Source: Rhynochetos jubatus
Taxonomy: Eukaryota > Chordata > Aves > Eurypygiformes > Rhynochetidae
NCBI GenBank assembly: GCA_027574665.1
Contig: CM050652.1
Coordinates: 5,312,589-5,376,588, forward strand
Direction of reading: 5' to 3'
DNA length: 64,000 nt
Within the stretch, counting starts at the first letter, position 1, and each line of letters opens with the position of its first letter. The translations under genes were made by a program, and so were the position numbers. Below are positions 20,860 through 33,412 of the stretch, piece after piece. The notes below the pieces were generated by a model. It saw only the letters and a program-made list of their open reading frames with translations, was not told where the DNA came from and did no database searches.

Positions 20860-23704
20860 GATGCTTTCAGACGGTCACAGGTCTGGCACCAAACCCACCA
20901 GTGACTTCAGGACTGGATATGCTGCAGAGTGGTTGTCCCTTATCTCTCTATCTCGCCTTTACAGAACACAGGCAGTCCCAAAAATTCCTTGCTCTCTCTC
21001 GGGGCTGACGTTTGCAGCCTTGAGAACCAGTCTCACTGACTTCGAAGATGAGAGTCCATATAAATGTGTGGTGGGAACAAGTAGTGACACTCATATATTT
21101 TGTGACAGAAGGTAAAATTTATAGCCTTTTGAGAGGTGGAGAACAGCTCTGTCAGCGTCAGGGAACTCAGTCCACTGGATGCAAGCAGGAAGCACAGGGT
21201 GATGTTCTGCGGTTTCCTGAGTGACAGCCTAGATGCTCACAGAGGTCTCTGCTGGGTATAAAATGCCAGATTTTCTTTCTTTTCTGTAAAATTTGGATAT
21301 AGGTCTCACTGCAACATCCTTTTCTCTGTGGTTTAATGAAACACAGGTAGAGGTGCTCTTTTGCCAAGATGAATGGAACTACAGGATAAGACTGGGGGAA
21401 ACAACCTCTAATAAAATCAACAAAAAGTTCTGAAGTTTATATAGCAGGAAAAAAAGGGGGGAAAAAAATCAATTTAAGGTTTGGTCAGACCACTAAAACC
21501 ATCAAACAGCCTCTCTGTTGATAACCTTCTATTTCTTGTTTAGTGTTAGACCCAAACAGTCCCATTTTTCCTTTCCACTCCTACCTCACCAGTTTTAATG
21601 TTTAGGCTATTTCTTTCAATAAAAGCAAGTTATGGAGGCCAAACCCAATGTGGCTAATCCCTACTTGTGCATTTTCTTCTTGTAGGCCTGCCAGATCTCA
21701 GCGCTTTGCCTAGAGACTTCCTCCGTTAGGACAGATTGCAAACCAACTTGTTTTCTTCTTGCATGTGCGTCAGTGAGATGTTTATGGTTAGTCCCCAGAA
21801 AGGGTGGGGAAACAACCCAGGTGTGAAAATGTATGCACGTATGTGCTTGCAATGAAACTGTAACCATAGCTGCAGACAGCTTTTTTTTTTTTTTTTAAGC
21901 AGTAGCTTTGCCATTAGCTGGTTCCAATTGTGCATTTGAGTGCTGCTGAATTTCTAGCATTTATTTAGGTGTTGTTTTGCTGAACATTTGGTCCAGTAAG
22001 CAAAGAAACACAACTGTTTCTCACCCATATGCAGCTGGGCATTTGCATTAGTCTGTGCTCCTCACGGAGACCACAGCAGTCTGACACTGGCCATCTGTTC
22101 CCCGTGGTCTGGCACGACTTGCTTTTGTCCTAGAAAATACATAAAACAGGTTTATGCTAAGGTTTTCTTGTTCATATGTGCTTTCTTGTGTCACCTTTTT
22201 CTTAAATTCTGTGCTTGAGAATGACTGGGTAAGATAGTTGAAAGTAAAGAATAAGCCGAGGGAAAAAAAGCTGTAACTATTAAATGTTTTGGTGGATAAA
22301 AGAAGAATCAGCTATTACCTAATGAAAGGGCTAAAGACATGAGGCTGTCTGTACAGTCTAACTCAGTTAAGTGTTTTAGATCTTTAGCAATGGGCAAAAC
22401 CAATTAACCTAGGGAAAAAAGTGCAAATCGGGGACTGTTCTGCAGTTGTTTGTTCTACTCTACCATTCTGGCAGTATTTATCTGGACCTTTTGGGATTAT
22501 GGAAATACACATCTATGCCCTGGCAAGTGACATAGCTTGGCCTAACATGGTTTAATGCATACCCAAGACAGATGACAGGAGATGACTATGCTATTAAACT
22601 CCAGACCCAAAGTGTGTGGAGGAGAATTAGGAGAAACATCTGGAGAAAAGCCCAGTATACCTTTGCAGTGTCTCTTTGTCTTAAACTCAGTATCCTGAAT
22701 CAGGAGGGCATCCAGTTAGCAGTCAAGAGAAAAATGCAATCACAGTTTCTGTGTGCTTCCTTGATATATGATGAAACACCTTGAAGTTTGTGAGAGCTTA
22801 AAATGTCTCTGGAGGTCATTGGAAGAAAGTTCCTGTCACCAAATACGCAGCATTATCCATCTGGAATAAAACATCACTGCAACAACAGAGAGAGATTCCT
22901 TAAACATAATGTGGTTTTCCAGTGGAATCACTTCTCATCTTCAGAGTATCACCTGTTGCATAAATACGTTGCTACAAAGGTAACAACTAGGAATAATCTT
23001 AAAAAAAAAAAATCCTTGTGTTCCCAAAGGCAAAATAGTTCTGTGGTGTGAAGATATGACTCTCACCTGACACAGTGCCATCAGTTCAGCTGAAGAGAAT
23101 TGCCTATGGGCAAACATCAAACCGTGATGGATTAGGTTATGTTTTTTTCCACACAGGTGTCTCTGAGTAACTTTTCGTAAATCTTTGGAGATGAAAAATC
23201 ATGGAATAACTTAATCATATTGTTATTAAAAAGATTTACTAAGCAGCACCAAGTGGATTAATTGGGTGGTCCTTAAAAAGCCTAAAATTTGGGAGTTTGC
23301 TGTGGTTGTGAAATCTCTTTTTGCACAGAGGTGGTTTTATTCCCCTCTATTTCCACCAGTGTTAGGTCAAATAACTCTGCAAAGAATAATATGTTGTTGG
23401 TGACTTATAATTTTTTAAAATACTAGTAACTGTCACATACTACATGCTGCAACAAATGAAAACAATCAGTGCAGTGTGTTGGATAATGGAAGAGTGCTAA
23501 TTAGGAGACAGTGGGAATTATATCACCTCCATATGACTGTCACAAGCAAAACCGTGGAGGAGCCTAGGGAATGGTTATAAAGAGAGTATCATGGTCTCAA
23601 CATTGCCTAAAGGGGAAGTCTCATAAAGCTTCACTATAAAACTTATCTGACAGATTTCCAGGCAGTAATTATACCTCTGATTTATATGTGTTTAATATCA
23701 CTTC
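20860..23704. other. Unique DNA with T-rich patch, no gene seen
   Basis: Contains a 16-base T run near 21881-21896. The part at 20870-21060 has a few CpGs and an 84-codon frame without domains. No element ends recognised. Confidence 0.45.
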
Positions 23705-23727
23705 TTTTTTTTTTTTTTTTTTTTTTT
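23705..23727. repeat. Poly-T tract, 23 bases
   Basis: Pure T run of 23 bases on the + strand followed by CCCCTC. No recognisable retroelement is attached. Confidence 0.93.
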
Positions 23728-25187
23728 CCCCTCAAAAGACTCTCGGAAGCTTCTTGTTGTATTGTCATTTGTGAAAGTGGAGCCAGGTAGCTGTGATGTC
23801 ACAGCACTTTCACAGCATTTGCACTAGGCAAGGTTTAGGGTTTGGTTTATTACTTTTACATTTTTGAAGCATATTACAAACCATCTTCAACCCACAATTC
23901 TTCACAGTTGTGCTGTACAATGTGTACGGTCATGCCTCTACAAAACAGTCAGACAGTTCTGTGCTGTAGTGAGACATATGAAGAATCATGAATGTAACAG
24001 AACTCAAGAAGATACCTGTGAAAAATCACCATGTGCATTTCGCACGGATCTCTCAAGCTTAGAATGTCAGGTCGCTCACAGCACTGAGATTGTCAGGCTA
24101 GAAAAGATGAGAGGGATGTGCAGTTCAGCAGTCCACATTTCAACAAGACTCATTTTGGGATCCCAGTCTTCTTCCAAGTACAGGTTAGCATTGTGGAGCC
24201 TGCACAAGCCCCTGGGCCTGAGCAGTTGGGGTGGCCTGTGGACAGGGCTGCCTACCTCTCTGACTTGTAAAGCTGTACAGCAGGATAGTAGATGCAATCT
24301 GAGGATGAAAACAACTGACAGGTAAATATGGGGAACAAGGTGGAAACACCTTGTTGAGTCTCACTTTCAGTGACACAGTCTTACAAATGTCACCCCAAGG
24401 CCAAGCAAAGGGCTGTAGACAGGCACCGTGCGAGTGCATCTTTCTATGGCTTATTAACTAGCAGCATAGAAATGCCATTGGCTAACCCACCCTGAAATGT
24501 CAGAGCCCTAAATGCTATGCTAAGACATCCCCAGGGCCTAAAACATGAAGGGAAATATTGTATTCAGCAAGTGAATTAAAGCAATGCAGCTCTGGTGACT
24601 TTAAAGGCATGGTGTTACCAGCTGAAGCTGCAGCTTGTCTCTGCAGTTCAAGAGAAAAACCAGGTTCCAGTACCTAGTATTTACAAAATAATTGACAAAA
24701 GAGTCAGGACCAGGCCAAAGAAAGGATTTAGGTGGATGTCAGATATGTACTTCAAACTGTGATAATGGTCTTTCCCTGTTTTCCTTCCTCTCCCCAGATG
24801 CCCTGACTCAGCACACATGTTGAGATCATCCCAGAGTCTTACTAACAGCAACACTATTACTGTTCCAAGAAATCTCAGATAGAAGTAACATTGTGCTGGT
24901 GGGTCTTTTGGGAAAAACTCCTAAATTTTCAGCAAGAAAATATACTGTCTTAAGCCTATTGTTAACGCTCTGTTGTCACCGTGGATGATTAAGACTGATT
25001 CATATAATCCTTCAGATCAAATCAAGGGGTATCACACTGAAAACCATGCCATGCTTAGCTCCAAGAAAGCAGTATTTGTCTCTAAACCACAGCTGATTAA
25101 CTATCTCGAACTAGAAAGGGACAGCACAAGGGAAAACATTGTTTCCTTGAGCTCTGCATGTCTGCTCTCTCTCCATCTGTGACATAG
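23728..25187. other. Unique DNA, no gene seen
   Basis: Holds the 153-codon + strand frame at 23864-24325. It has no recognised domain or transmembrane pattern, and its length is within chance expectation for 64 kb. No transposon signature identified before the CR1 that starts at 25188. Confidence 0.45.
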
Positions 25188-26010
25188 GTTCATAGAATCA
25201 TAGAATGGTTTAGGTTGGAAGGGACCTTAAAGATCATCCAGTTCCAACCCCCTGCCATGGGCAGGGACACCCTTCACTAGACCAGGTTGCTCCAAGCCTC
25301 ATCCAGCCTGGCCTTGAACACTTCCAGGGATGGGGCATCCACAACTTCTCTGGGCAACCTATTCCTGTGCCTCACCACCTCCTCGTGAAGAATTTCTTCC
25401 TGATATCTAATCTAAATCTCTCAATTTAAAGCCATTCCTCCTTGTCCTGTCGCTGCAGGCCCTTGTAAAAAGTTCCCCTCCAGTTTTCTTGTAGGTACTG
25501 GAAGGCTGCAATAAGGTCTTCCCCGAGCCTTCTCTTCTCCAGGCTGAACAAGACCAATTTTCTCAGCCTTTCTTCATAGGAGAGGTGCTCCAGCCCTCTG
25601 AGCATCTTCATGGCCTCCTCTGGACTCACTCCAGTCAGTCGATATCCTTCTTATGTTGAGGGTTCCAGAGCTGGACACAGAACTGTAGGTGGGGTCTCAT
25701 GTGGACAGAGTATATGGGGAGAATCACCTCCCTTGACTTGCTGGCCATGCTTCTCTGGATACAGCCCAGGATATGGTTGGCTTTCTGGACTACAGGCACA
25801 AGTTTCCAAATCATGTTGAGCTTGTCATCAACTAACAACTCCAAGTCCTTCTCCTCAGGGCTGCTCTCAATCCTTTCTCCACCCAGCCTGTGTTTGTGCT
25901 TGGGATTTTCCTGATTCATGTTCAGGACCTTGCACTTGGCCTTACTGAAGTTCATGATGTTCACACTGGCCCACCTCTCAAGACTGTCAAGGTCCCTCTG
26001 ACATCCTTGA
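25188..26010 (-). mobile_element. CR1 LINE, 5'-truncated, young copy 1
   Basis: The + strand opens with TTCATAGAATCATAGAATGG, the reverse complement of the avian CR1 tail, so the element reads on the minus strand. It covers about 820 bases of the 3' part of ORF2 plus the short 3' UTR. The minus-strand translation at 25635-25964 shows the C-terminal end of the reverse transcriptase, with KCKVLNMN, LGGERIESSPEEKDLELLVDD, KANHILGCIQRS, REVILPIYS and [19 protein letters not shown]. Another frame at 25426-25629 gives [15 protein letters not shown] and [14 protein letters not shown] frame change between the two and missing upstream RT domains make it non-functional. 5' truncation is the norm for bird CR1. 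The 5' limit is approximate. Confidence 0.96.
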
Positions 26011-29000
26011 ACTGAGACATAAATTTCTCCCAGGAAAACTGAAAATCAGATTACACCACCAGGGCACTTAATTTATTTGTTTTTCTTAGAATAGGGTGTG
26101 GGAATTTGTCATACACATTTTGCTTTCTTACCGGTAGCCTACAGGGAGCCACCTTTTACCTCTAAAGGAATGGGGAATGTGAATGGGGAACCTTATCTCT
26201 CTACAAGAAGCCACAGTATTGTTTTGCCAGGAGGTTGACAGAATGCTTCAGGCCTCTGTGGTCTTGGTGACCTGTGGAGTGGATCTAGATGATGGGCTGT
26301 TCCCATCAGCTGTCAGCTATTGCTTGCAGACAAGAGTAAAGGCTCTTTGGACAGCACGAGACCCAGACCAGGTGTCTACACACAGCTATTTCTAGAGCTA
26401 ACTTCAGTGGCTTATTTAAGAGAAGAGGAGATAGCAAAGCTGGAGTTTCACCTGCAGCTGGCCACAAGGAACATGACACCCAACACAAAAACACATCCGC
26501 AGACAACATAATGCTGAGTTTAGTGTTATCACCATGCGAGTGCACACAGCAGCGAAGGGAGAAGCTTAATATGGGATCTTGCAATGTTTGGAGGAAACTG
26601 GTCTGTTCTATGCAGTGCTGAGTAGGACGGCATGTTGTGCATGGTCTGGTATGTGTCTCCCCATGATGGTGCTGACAATGACTCTTCAAAACTGGTATAG
26701 CAGTGACTCCTAAGACATACAGCTGGCTGGTTACCAGGACTCCAAGAGCTATAGTCATCATATTTGGCATTCAGGTTTGAAGAGTTTAGATACACAGGAA
26801 AGGAACAGAGAGAACTCCCACCTTGTAGCCAGCTCTGTTTGCTATCTGACATTCGTGCTTCTGTATTTGTATGTGGTTTTATTATTAGAATGTAGTATTT
26901 TTGGTGAGAACCATGGTTTCTGATGATAATGTGGTGTTTCCTGGCCTTTGGACTTACAGACAAAGGTTCTCAGGTCACTTTTCTCTTTCCATAAGAATAC
27001 TGGACATCTTTTGGCAAGCTGAGAAAATTGTCATGCATGGGCCAAAGAATAAAGCTGTGTGAGGTTGCTATGATTTGCAAGTATGATTAGTCTTGGTGGA
27101 GGTAGCCTTTATGATCAAACTCCTGACACTACTTTAAGGCCTTTGAAGTAGTCTCTAAGGCAGAAGTTCTCCTTGGAGAGTATTACTGATCTCACATAAA
27201 GATGGGACTTTATCAGCTTGTTGCTATGGTTTTGATCAAATCAAAACAGGAAAGTGAAATTGTCCCCATCAACAAATGGTGACATGAAAAGAGACGGAAA
27301 GACTTTTCCAGGGCAGGGGACATCACGTTAGACCAAATTTAATCACATTGCTGTCCATGTAATAGGAAATATCCTGCTAAATGTGGGTGGAGCTTGTACA
27401 TTAAACATGTCCTCAGGAACTCCAATACCTACTAAATAAATTGACCAGCAACTCCTGTTGCTGCCAGCTTTTGAAAAAGTCAGTCTGTTAAATTGAAGGA
27501 TGCTCAAACATCTCTGCTGTGTTTATTATTCTCACTTGTACTGAGGTCGGGCTCCATGGACTGTAACAGAGAGATGGCTCTCACCCACACATGGCAGCTG
27601 CTTGAAACTGTATAGCTGAGGAAAACAAACTGTATTGTTTTCATACCCCCCATTTTATTGACTTAACAGCAAGATGACTAAATAGTTTGTAAAGCAGGTC
27701 CTGAATTAATACACCTTTTTACCCAATGGAAACTGAAACAAAACTTGCTTAATCAGCCTGGCATATTAAAATAAACTCAAATTGTGTGTCACAATATTGA
27801 CATGCAAACCACAGTTGTTCACACTCTGCTTCAGACACTTCTGCTGGCGAGCAGCGATCTTGGAAAAAGGACAGTACAGAGAGAGGGGAATTTCACAAGT
27901 TCACCATCTAATTTTAATCTACTGCTGCAGGAGAGTAAGAGCTCATGTAACTTTGGGGCTACGCTGTTGCAGCTGAGCTGAGCCTCTGTCTCAATGATTT
28001 TGTATTCATCTTGCCAGCAGACTTTATTTTGTACTGGCTAAACACCAGGTCTTTCCATAGTAAAACCACCCCGTGACATTGCTTCTGGAAGACAACAACA
28101 AAATTTAAGCCCTTAATCCCACTTGAGAAAGCTGGTTTAAATGGGAAGCAGAGTTGTGTTCACTTCCATACTCACATGACTGATTCTGATCTTAGTTATG
28201 CCAGTGCAAATTGAAACACATGCTATAATATGGCAAAATTTGTTCTTGATCTGGCCCAGATACTGTAATTGCCATCTGTGCATAAGATGGCTCCATGCTA
28301 CACTGATAGACACATCAAAGACTTGAAAGACTGTATGTATCATGTTACTGGCAAAAGCACAAACTGAATTACAAGATAAAACTTCAAACTAGATGACTTA
28401 CCTGCAGTATTAAAGAGTCATGTTCAGGATCATCTCTGCTTGCTTTGGAAAAAATTCTCAGATTTTTAGTGCATGCCCTAATTCATAAACTCTTCTCAGC
28501 TGGATATTTCCTTACTTTTTTTTCCTAACCTATGTTCCATATTGGATAAATTCTATGGTAAACTCCATGGTAAACTCCACATCGCTCCACAGCAGTGATG
28601 CAGATATCCCCAAACCCTGAATGAGGATTTTGCAATGGAGGGCATCATCTGTTAATGAAAAAGACTTAGAAGGTCTGGGTCATGTACCAGAGTTGTACTG
28701 GAAAAAGTCTAGATGATTTTAAAAATAAAAGGGGAAAAAGAGCCAATCAAAACCTCACTTTCTTGGTCCTAGAAATGTGCAGGAGCAAAATCTTTGTCTT
28801 CCACCTCACTGCTTTGGCACAGGTGTCATTCATAAAGTGAATTTCCCTTCTACTCCCTGTGCTTTTTTCATTTGTGTACAGAACTCCCATTGCTCACTAT
28901 GTGTGTTGGGTATCATGGAAAGAGAAAACGAGAAAGACTCCAGGTAGAGCAAGGAAATGTCTGCTGTGGTTCATAACGGCATGACCAAAACAGCGTTGTC

Positions 29001-29154
29001 ATTTAAATAGTGTCTATGAAGTGTATTTAAGTCCTTGGCTGAAGTGGAAAGTCATTATCATTAATATCCTGGGGGTTCTTAATGAGGCTATTTTTTTTAA
29101 ACTTAAATATAGGTGCTTTTATAGTAGTTTTTCCAGAAATAATAGCCTTTCCCG
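26011..29154. other. Unique DNA, no gene seen; weak MIR-like trace
   Basis: Includes the two longest minus-strand frames outside repeats (26306-26770, 154 codons; 26529-26963, 144 codons). They overlap each other in different frames and carry no domain, so at most one could be real and probably neither is. AATTGTCCCCATCAACAAATGGTGACATGAAAAGAGACGGAAAGACTTTTCCAGGG (27258-27313) is faintly MIR-like on the minus strand. A 12-base tandem duplication (ATGGTAAACTCC) sits at about 28555-28578. Confidence 0.45.
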
Positions 29155-29181
29155 CCCCCCCCCCCCCCCCCCCCCCCCCCC
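29155..29181. repeat. Poly-C tract, 27 bases
   Basis: 27 consecutive C on the + strand, preceded by CCCG. The complementary strand is poly-G and can form G-quadruplexes; the C strand can form an i-motif. Runs this long are rare in vertebrate DNA compared with poly-A, and the length may be inexact because of sequencing slippage. Confidence 0.95.
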
Positions 29182-30173
29182 GTGGAAATGTCACTTTTTT
29201 CTAAGCAGCTTCCATCTGAGGCAGCAAGCAACACACACTGCCATTGTTGCACCTTGATGCTGAAACTGTCAGTGACATAGGAAAACTCCGTGTAGGTGGG
29301 TTCTTGAGCTCAGGAAGAACCTGAGAGCTCATTCCTTGCTTCCAGTGTTTGGTTTTATTATATTTATTGCTTTAACTCCACTGGGTAGAATTAATTTCAC
29401 CTTATTCTGTCCATCAAAATTGATGAAGTACATATCTCCTGATAGCGACTGGAAATTGTTTTCACCTAATTTAAAACTATAACTTAGACTATGAGAAATC
29501 CCTTCCTTTCCAAGTGTCTTTTTAAAGGCAGATGGATTCAAACCTAAGAGTTTTAAATGAGATTATTCTTTAGATTAGTAATGCAAGGTGTTTTCATAAC
29601 TGATTTCCATAAGGTAAAACACACACTGTAATGGAAAATAGCAGTTATTAATACTAAAGGCCAGATCTGATCAAACAAAAGACAGAGGAATGCTGTGACT
29701 AAACTGGAAGCAATTCCAACGCTCTGTGATGCAACCTAGCACAGAATCAGATTGCTAGAAATGGGATAAAACTTAATGTTTCACTCTGTCTCCTTGCAAC
29801 TGCTAGTATATTTCCTCGTGAAATGGTATGTTTTGTCTTATATATATATGTTATATTTATATATAGTGCTAAAATATAAGTATTTCATTATTCTTTACAG
29901 GAAAAGGGATTTCAATGAGAGAAAGGTTTATTAATACAGGTCTGGTCTAGGGGAGCAAGTGTGTAACTTTTCCATATAAGCAAAGAAGTATTTTATCAAG
30001 AGGTGGTTGCAGTGTGAAGCCATGTTCCACAGGTCTATATTTGCAGTATTTAGTCCTGATGATAGTAGTATCAGTACAGAATGTTACACGGAGACTTGTA
30101 GAATCACTTATAAATTTTGCCTTCCACAAATGACCATTTTAGTTATACTAATTATCCAAAATCCAGATTAGGA
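29182..30173. other. Unique AT-rich DNA, no gene seen
   Basis: Contains a short TA repeat (29839-29867). No gene or transposon recognised. Confidence 0.45.
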
Positions 30174-30428
30174 CTCCTCTCCTCTCCTCTCCTCTCCTCT
30201 CCTCTCCTCTCCTCTCCTCTCCTCTCCTCTCCTCTCCTCTCCTCTCCTCTCCTCTCCTCTCCTCTCCTCTCCTCTCCTCTCCTCTCCTCTCCTCTCCTCT
30301 CCTCTCCTCTCCTCTCCTCTCCTCTCCTCTCCTCTCCCTCTCCCTCTCCCTCTCCCTCTCCCTCTCCCTCTCCCTCTCCCTCTCCCTCTCCCTCTCCCTC
30401 TCCCTCTCCCTCTCCTTTCCTCCTTCCC
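30174..30428. repeat. 255-base pure pyrimidine tract: (CTCCT)n then (CTCCCT)n
   Basis: From 30174 to 30428 the + strand holds only C and T. The first part, to about 30337, is an uninterrupted pentamer CTCCT (about 33 units). It switches cleanly to the hexamer CTCCCT to about 30414 (about 13 units) and ends in CTTTCCTCCTTCCC. The hexamer equals the pentamer plus one C, so a single added base spread by slippage would explain the switch. A homopurine-homopyrimidine tract of this length with mirror symmetry can form triplex (H-DNA). The long Arg/Glu or Pro/Ser frames over it are artefacts. Confidence 0.98.
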
Positions 30429-31889
30429 ATGCAATAAGGAACTCCTGAAAGTGTGTTACTAATGTTATCTCTAATATATAACTGAAACTTCTTAGTCTGA
30501 TTCTGTAAAGAAATGACACAGTGAAAATTTGGAATGTTCAAAATTAACCATTTGCAATAATTTCCCTTGCTAATAATAATTTTCAGGTGATGTCAAATGT
30601 GAATTTGAAAAGCACGAGACCAGGAAATGAGAGACTTGTGAAAATGAAAAAAAAAAAAAAAAAAGAGAAAAAAGGTGAGTAAAAATTGAAACCTTTTTTT
30701 AACTGAAAAATGATTTTATAAATCCAAAAACGTTACTAGTAAAAGACATCAGTACTCATACTTTACACATTATTTCATGATTTTATCAGGAGTGGTAAAC
30801 AAGTTTTGTTTAATTATTGTTTTATACTTGTTTTCTTGAAACTTCATTTTGTATGAAATGAAAAATGATTTTCAATATGTAAATTATCAATACATGTTTT
30901 GGAATCACTTTTTATTACAAGTCCTATAAAATACTGATTAAAATATGCAAAGTGCAATAACTGAAGTTAGATCCTCTCTTAATTCAGAAAAAAATATATG
31001 TGCTGTTTTCTCTGAAAGTATTTTGCTTCCTATTTTCATGATTTTATTTAAAATTTATTTAACCAGCTTTGCAAAGTACAATGAAAAAAAATGAATAATT
31101 TCTCAGTATTACGCAGTAAGTAGAAAAGCCACGTGTTTATGCTGTGTGTACATACCTGACATTTGTTGTCACATTAAATATGGAAAATTTGATTTCCTTT
31201 TTGTTAGAAAGATAAGTATATTAGTACAGATATGCATCCATATGCAGCTTAGTAATTTCCTAAGATTTCTAAGTGTGAAAACTTCAAATTTAGTTTACTA
31301 AATGTGTATTTAAATATTTAATCACAGGAGTGCTTTTAAAACATGCGTAGAGTATTACATTTCCCAGGTATGGCATTGCTCATCTCTAACTTTAGGAAAC
31401 GAAGTCCCTCATTGAGACAAAGTATGTAAGACTAACTTTTAGCCTCATTGTTTTAAGTTCTTTGTCCATAAATCAGCGTTATAGCTCATTTCAACACTTT
31501 GAGTGACAATCTCCTTCAAACAAAATTAAACTAATGGACTCAGAACCTGACTATTGTCATGGGAAAACAATATGCAACCCTTCTTCATGCTTTTATCATC
31601 ACTGTCATTAACTACTGGCATGCATAAGAGCACATAATGCACACTAAGCATGAACTCTCTATTCCAGATTAGATTATATCCTCCTGAAGAGGAAAACCTC
31701 AGAAATTATTTTTACCTCTACGTTATTCTAAATGCATGGGCTGCTCGATGGTGGTGTTCAGTAAGACAACGCATCAGTTTCCCTGCTGAAGAAAGATGCC
31801 GTTTAAAGAAATCAGCCTTATTGTGTCCCAATGACAAGCATAATTAAGAATGTCTGTCTCTGTAAGGTATAAGAATAGAGGGAAAGCTT
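30429..31889. other. Very AT-rich DNA, no gene seen
   Basis: Includes an 18-base A run (30647-30664). It is among the most AT-rich parts of the window, with no recognised element. Confidence 0.45.
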
Positions 31890-32215
31890 TTGTTCACCTG
31901 AGCACACTACCATCCTTGACCATCCAAGTAATTTAAGCCCCGGCTGAATTGGACAAGGACAGGTGTAATTGGGCCCCAGTCTCGGTCGCTTCCAGCCTTG
32001 CAATTACCCTAATAAGGTTGTCGGTGGAGGGGTCAGTAGCTAGCGGCCAGTTTGGCTGGAGCCTTCTCCAGCTGTCAGCAGAAGGAGAACAAGGAGTCCA
32101 TTGGGTCACAGCGCGAGACAAAATGAATGCTGGTAATTGAGCTAGTGACAGCAACGTCTGTCCTGAGACGAGAGAAATAGGCAGCTGCAATGAAAGGCTT
32201 GATGCCAAAAAAGGT
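31890..32215. promoter_or_regulatory. Strong candidate conserved enhancer block
   Basis: Some 320 bases of balanced composition sit abruptly between AT-rich flanks. At least nine CpGs occur (CCCCGGC, TCTCGGTCGC, GTCGGTGG, TAGCGGCC, CAGCGCGAG, AACGTC, GACGAG). Homeodomain-like cores include GGTGTAATTGGG (31962-31973), GCAATTACCCTAATAAGG (31999-32017) and GGTAATTGAGC (32131-32141), with E-box-like CAGCTG twice (32069, 32182). No transposon signature is present, and frames here are open on both strands without domains. It ends at a 19-base A run (32219-32237). The texture fits a developmental enhancer. Conservation itself is not testable here. Confidence 0.45.
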
Positions 32216-32218
32216 CCT

Positions 32219-32237
32219 AAAAAAAAAAAAAAAAAAA
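32219..32237. repeat. Poly-A tract, 19 bases
   Basis: Pure A run directly right of the CpG-bearing block. It could suggest a retrocopy tail on the + strand, but the preceding 300 bases show no gene-like reading frame, no target duplication was found, and the block has TF-like cores instead. Confidence 0.93.
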
Positions 32238-33345
32238 GACTTCACAAAGAACTCATGTTTCTGAAGATGTGGCAAGGAATGATGTTACGTGGGTTTTAAA
32301 GGGCATGCAGTCATGTGGACATTTCATTCAGTTATGTGTAATGATGTTGCCTTCTCTGTTCATTTACATGAAATAAATAAAACAAGCCTTTCCACAAGAT
32401 TTTAACTATGCCCTCTCAGCCCATGCCCTCACAAAATATCCAAAAGCATTTGGAGCCCATAGGTAAGGATCCATAGGTAATGTTGACAGATGGGCAATTA
32501 TGTTTTCTTGGATCTTTCCAGTAGGGTTCTGGATCTACCAGTGAAAATGCCTTCCCGATTAGTGGTGTGATTCAGCCTGTATAATCTGAACTTCATTATT
32601 TCAGGTGGGCTGAAATGTAATTTTAACTCATCCTTCCATCATTCTGTTCTTGTGACAGTTTTTAATTAAACATAGTCTTTAATCAATTAAGTGGCAGCTG
32701 CAAGTAATGTGTTAGTGCTCTGAATGTGTCTTTAGAAATACCCAAACTTGCAGAAAATGCAAGTTCAAATACCAGCAGGGAAGAGAGTGTCTTTCATCCT
32801 TTGAATTCCATGAAATTTTCTGTCTGGGTCTACACATCAATATTTTGCCTAGATATAAGAGAGACACTTTCAAAAACAATTCATCCCCCCTCCCTTTTCT
32901 ATCTGCATAGTAATTTAGGATAATAGAATTAATAGTAATAATAAATATTGAAGCTGGAGTTAGGGATTGCAGGTCTAAAACTTGAAAATCTCTCCTTATT
33001 GCTAGCAAAACCTCTATATTTGGAAAGGGTGTTGATGGTGTTGATAAAAAAGTTGCTTATCTTCACTTTGACTTCAGGGCTATCATAAAATATACATGTC
33101 CCTGTGCATAATTAAGCTGATGCTTCTGTGTAATAATGGTAACAATAATAATAATTGTTATTACTTTTTATGTGAGGTTAGAAACTAATTTCTGCCACTT
33201 CTTACAAACACAACAAATGGTGTACACTTACCCTAGTTAAATGTATAAGATTCAGTGTCTCTCTCTCTAGGCCTAGAGTCTCCTTACATATATTTTTTTA
33301 CAAATTGAATAAATATGACTGGGAAAGTGTGAGAGAACAGAACTG
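32238..33345. other. Unique AT-rich DNA, no gene seen
   Basis: Contains AAT/ATA-rich patches near 32930-32950 and 33135-33165. No gene or element recognised. Confidence 0.45.
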
Positions 33346-33412
33346 CCATTATACATGTGAGAAATGGGAACAGAGACACCAGTAGGTTATGGGTGGGATT
33401 GCCAAAAGTAAG
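33346..33412 (-). repeat. MIR-like SINE fragment
   Basis: CCATTATACATGTGAGAAATGGGAACAGAGACACCAGTAGG...GGGATTGCCAAAAG follows the reverse complement of the MIR 3' half ('CCATTTTACAGATGAGGAAACTGAGGCACAGAGAGG...TTGCCCAAGG') in order and spacing. Called by remembered pattern. Confidence 0.42.

Noticed and set aside
23864..24325. 153-codon + strand frame
   Set aside because: No recognised domain, no splice or promoter context. With about 2000 ATG codons on six frames, one or two frames of this length are expected by chance in 64 kb.
25426..25964. CR1-encoded frames as possible host gene
   Set aside because: They are the RT C-terminus of a 5'-truncated CR1 with frame breaks, one of very many copies in a bird genome.
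26306..26963. Overlapping 154- and 144-codon minus-strand frames
   Set aside because: They overlap in different frames, have no domain, and fit chance expectation. Not called as genes.
30117..30541. Frames of 88-129 codons (Pro/Ser-, Arg/Glu- and Gly/Glu-repeat proteins)
   Set aside because: Direct translation of the pyrimidine microsatellite in several frames. Real coding would not be open in so many frames at once.
32000..32237. Processed pseudogene ending in the A run at 32219
   Set aside because: No reading frame resembling a known protein precedes the poly-A, and no flanking target duplication was seen.
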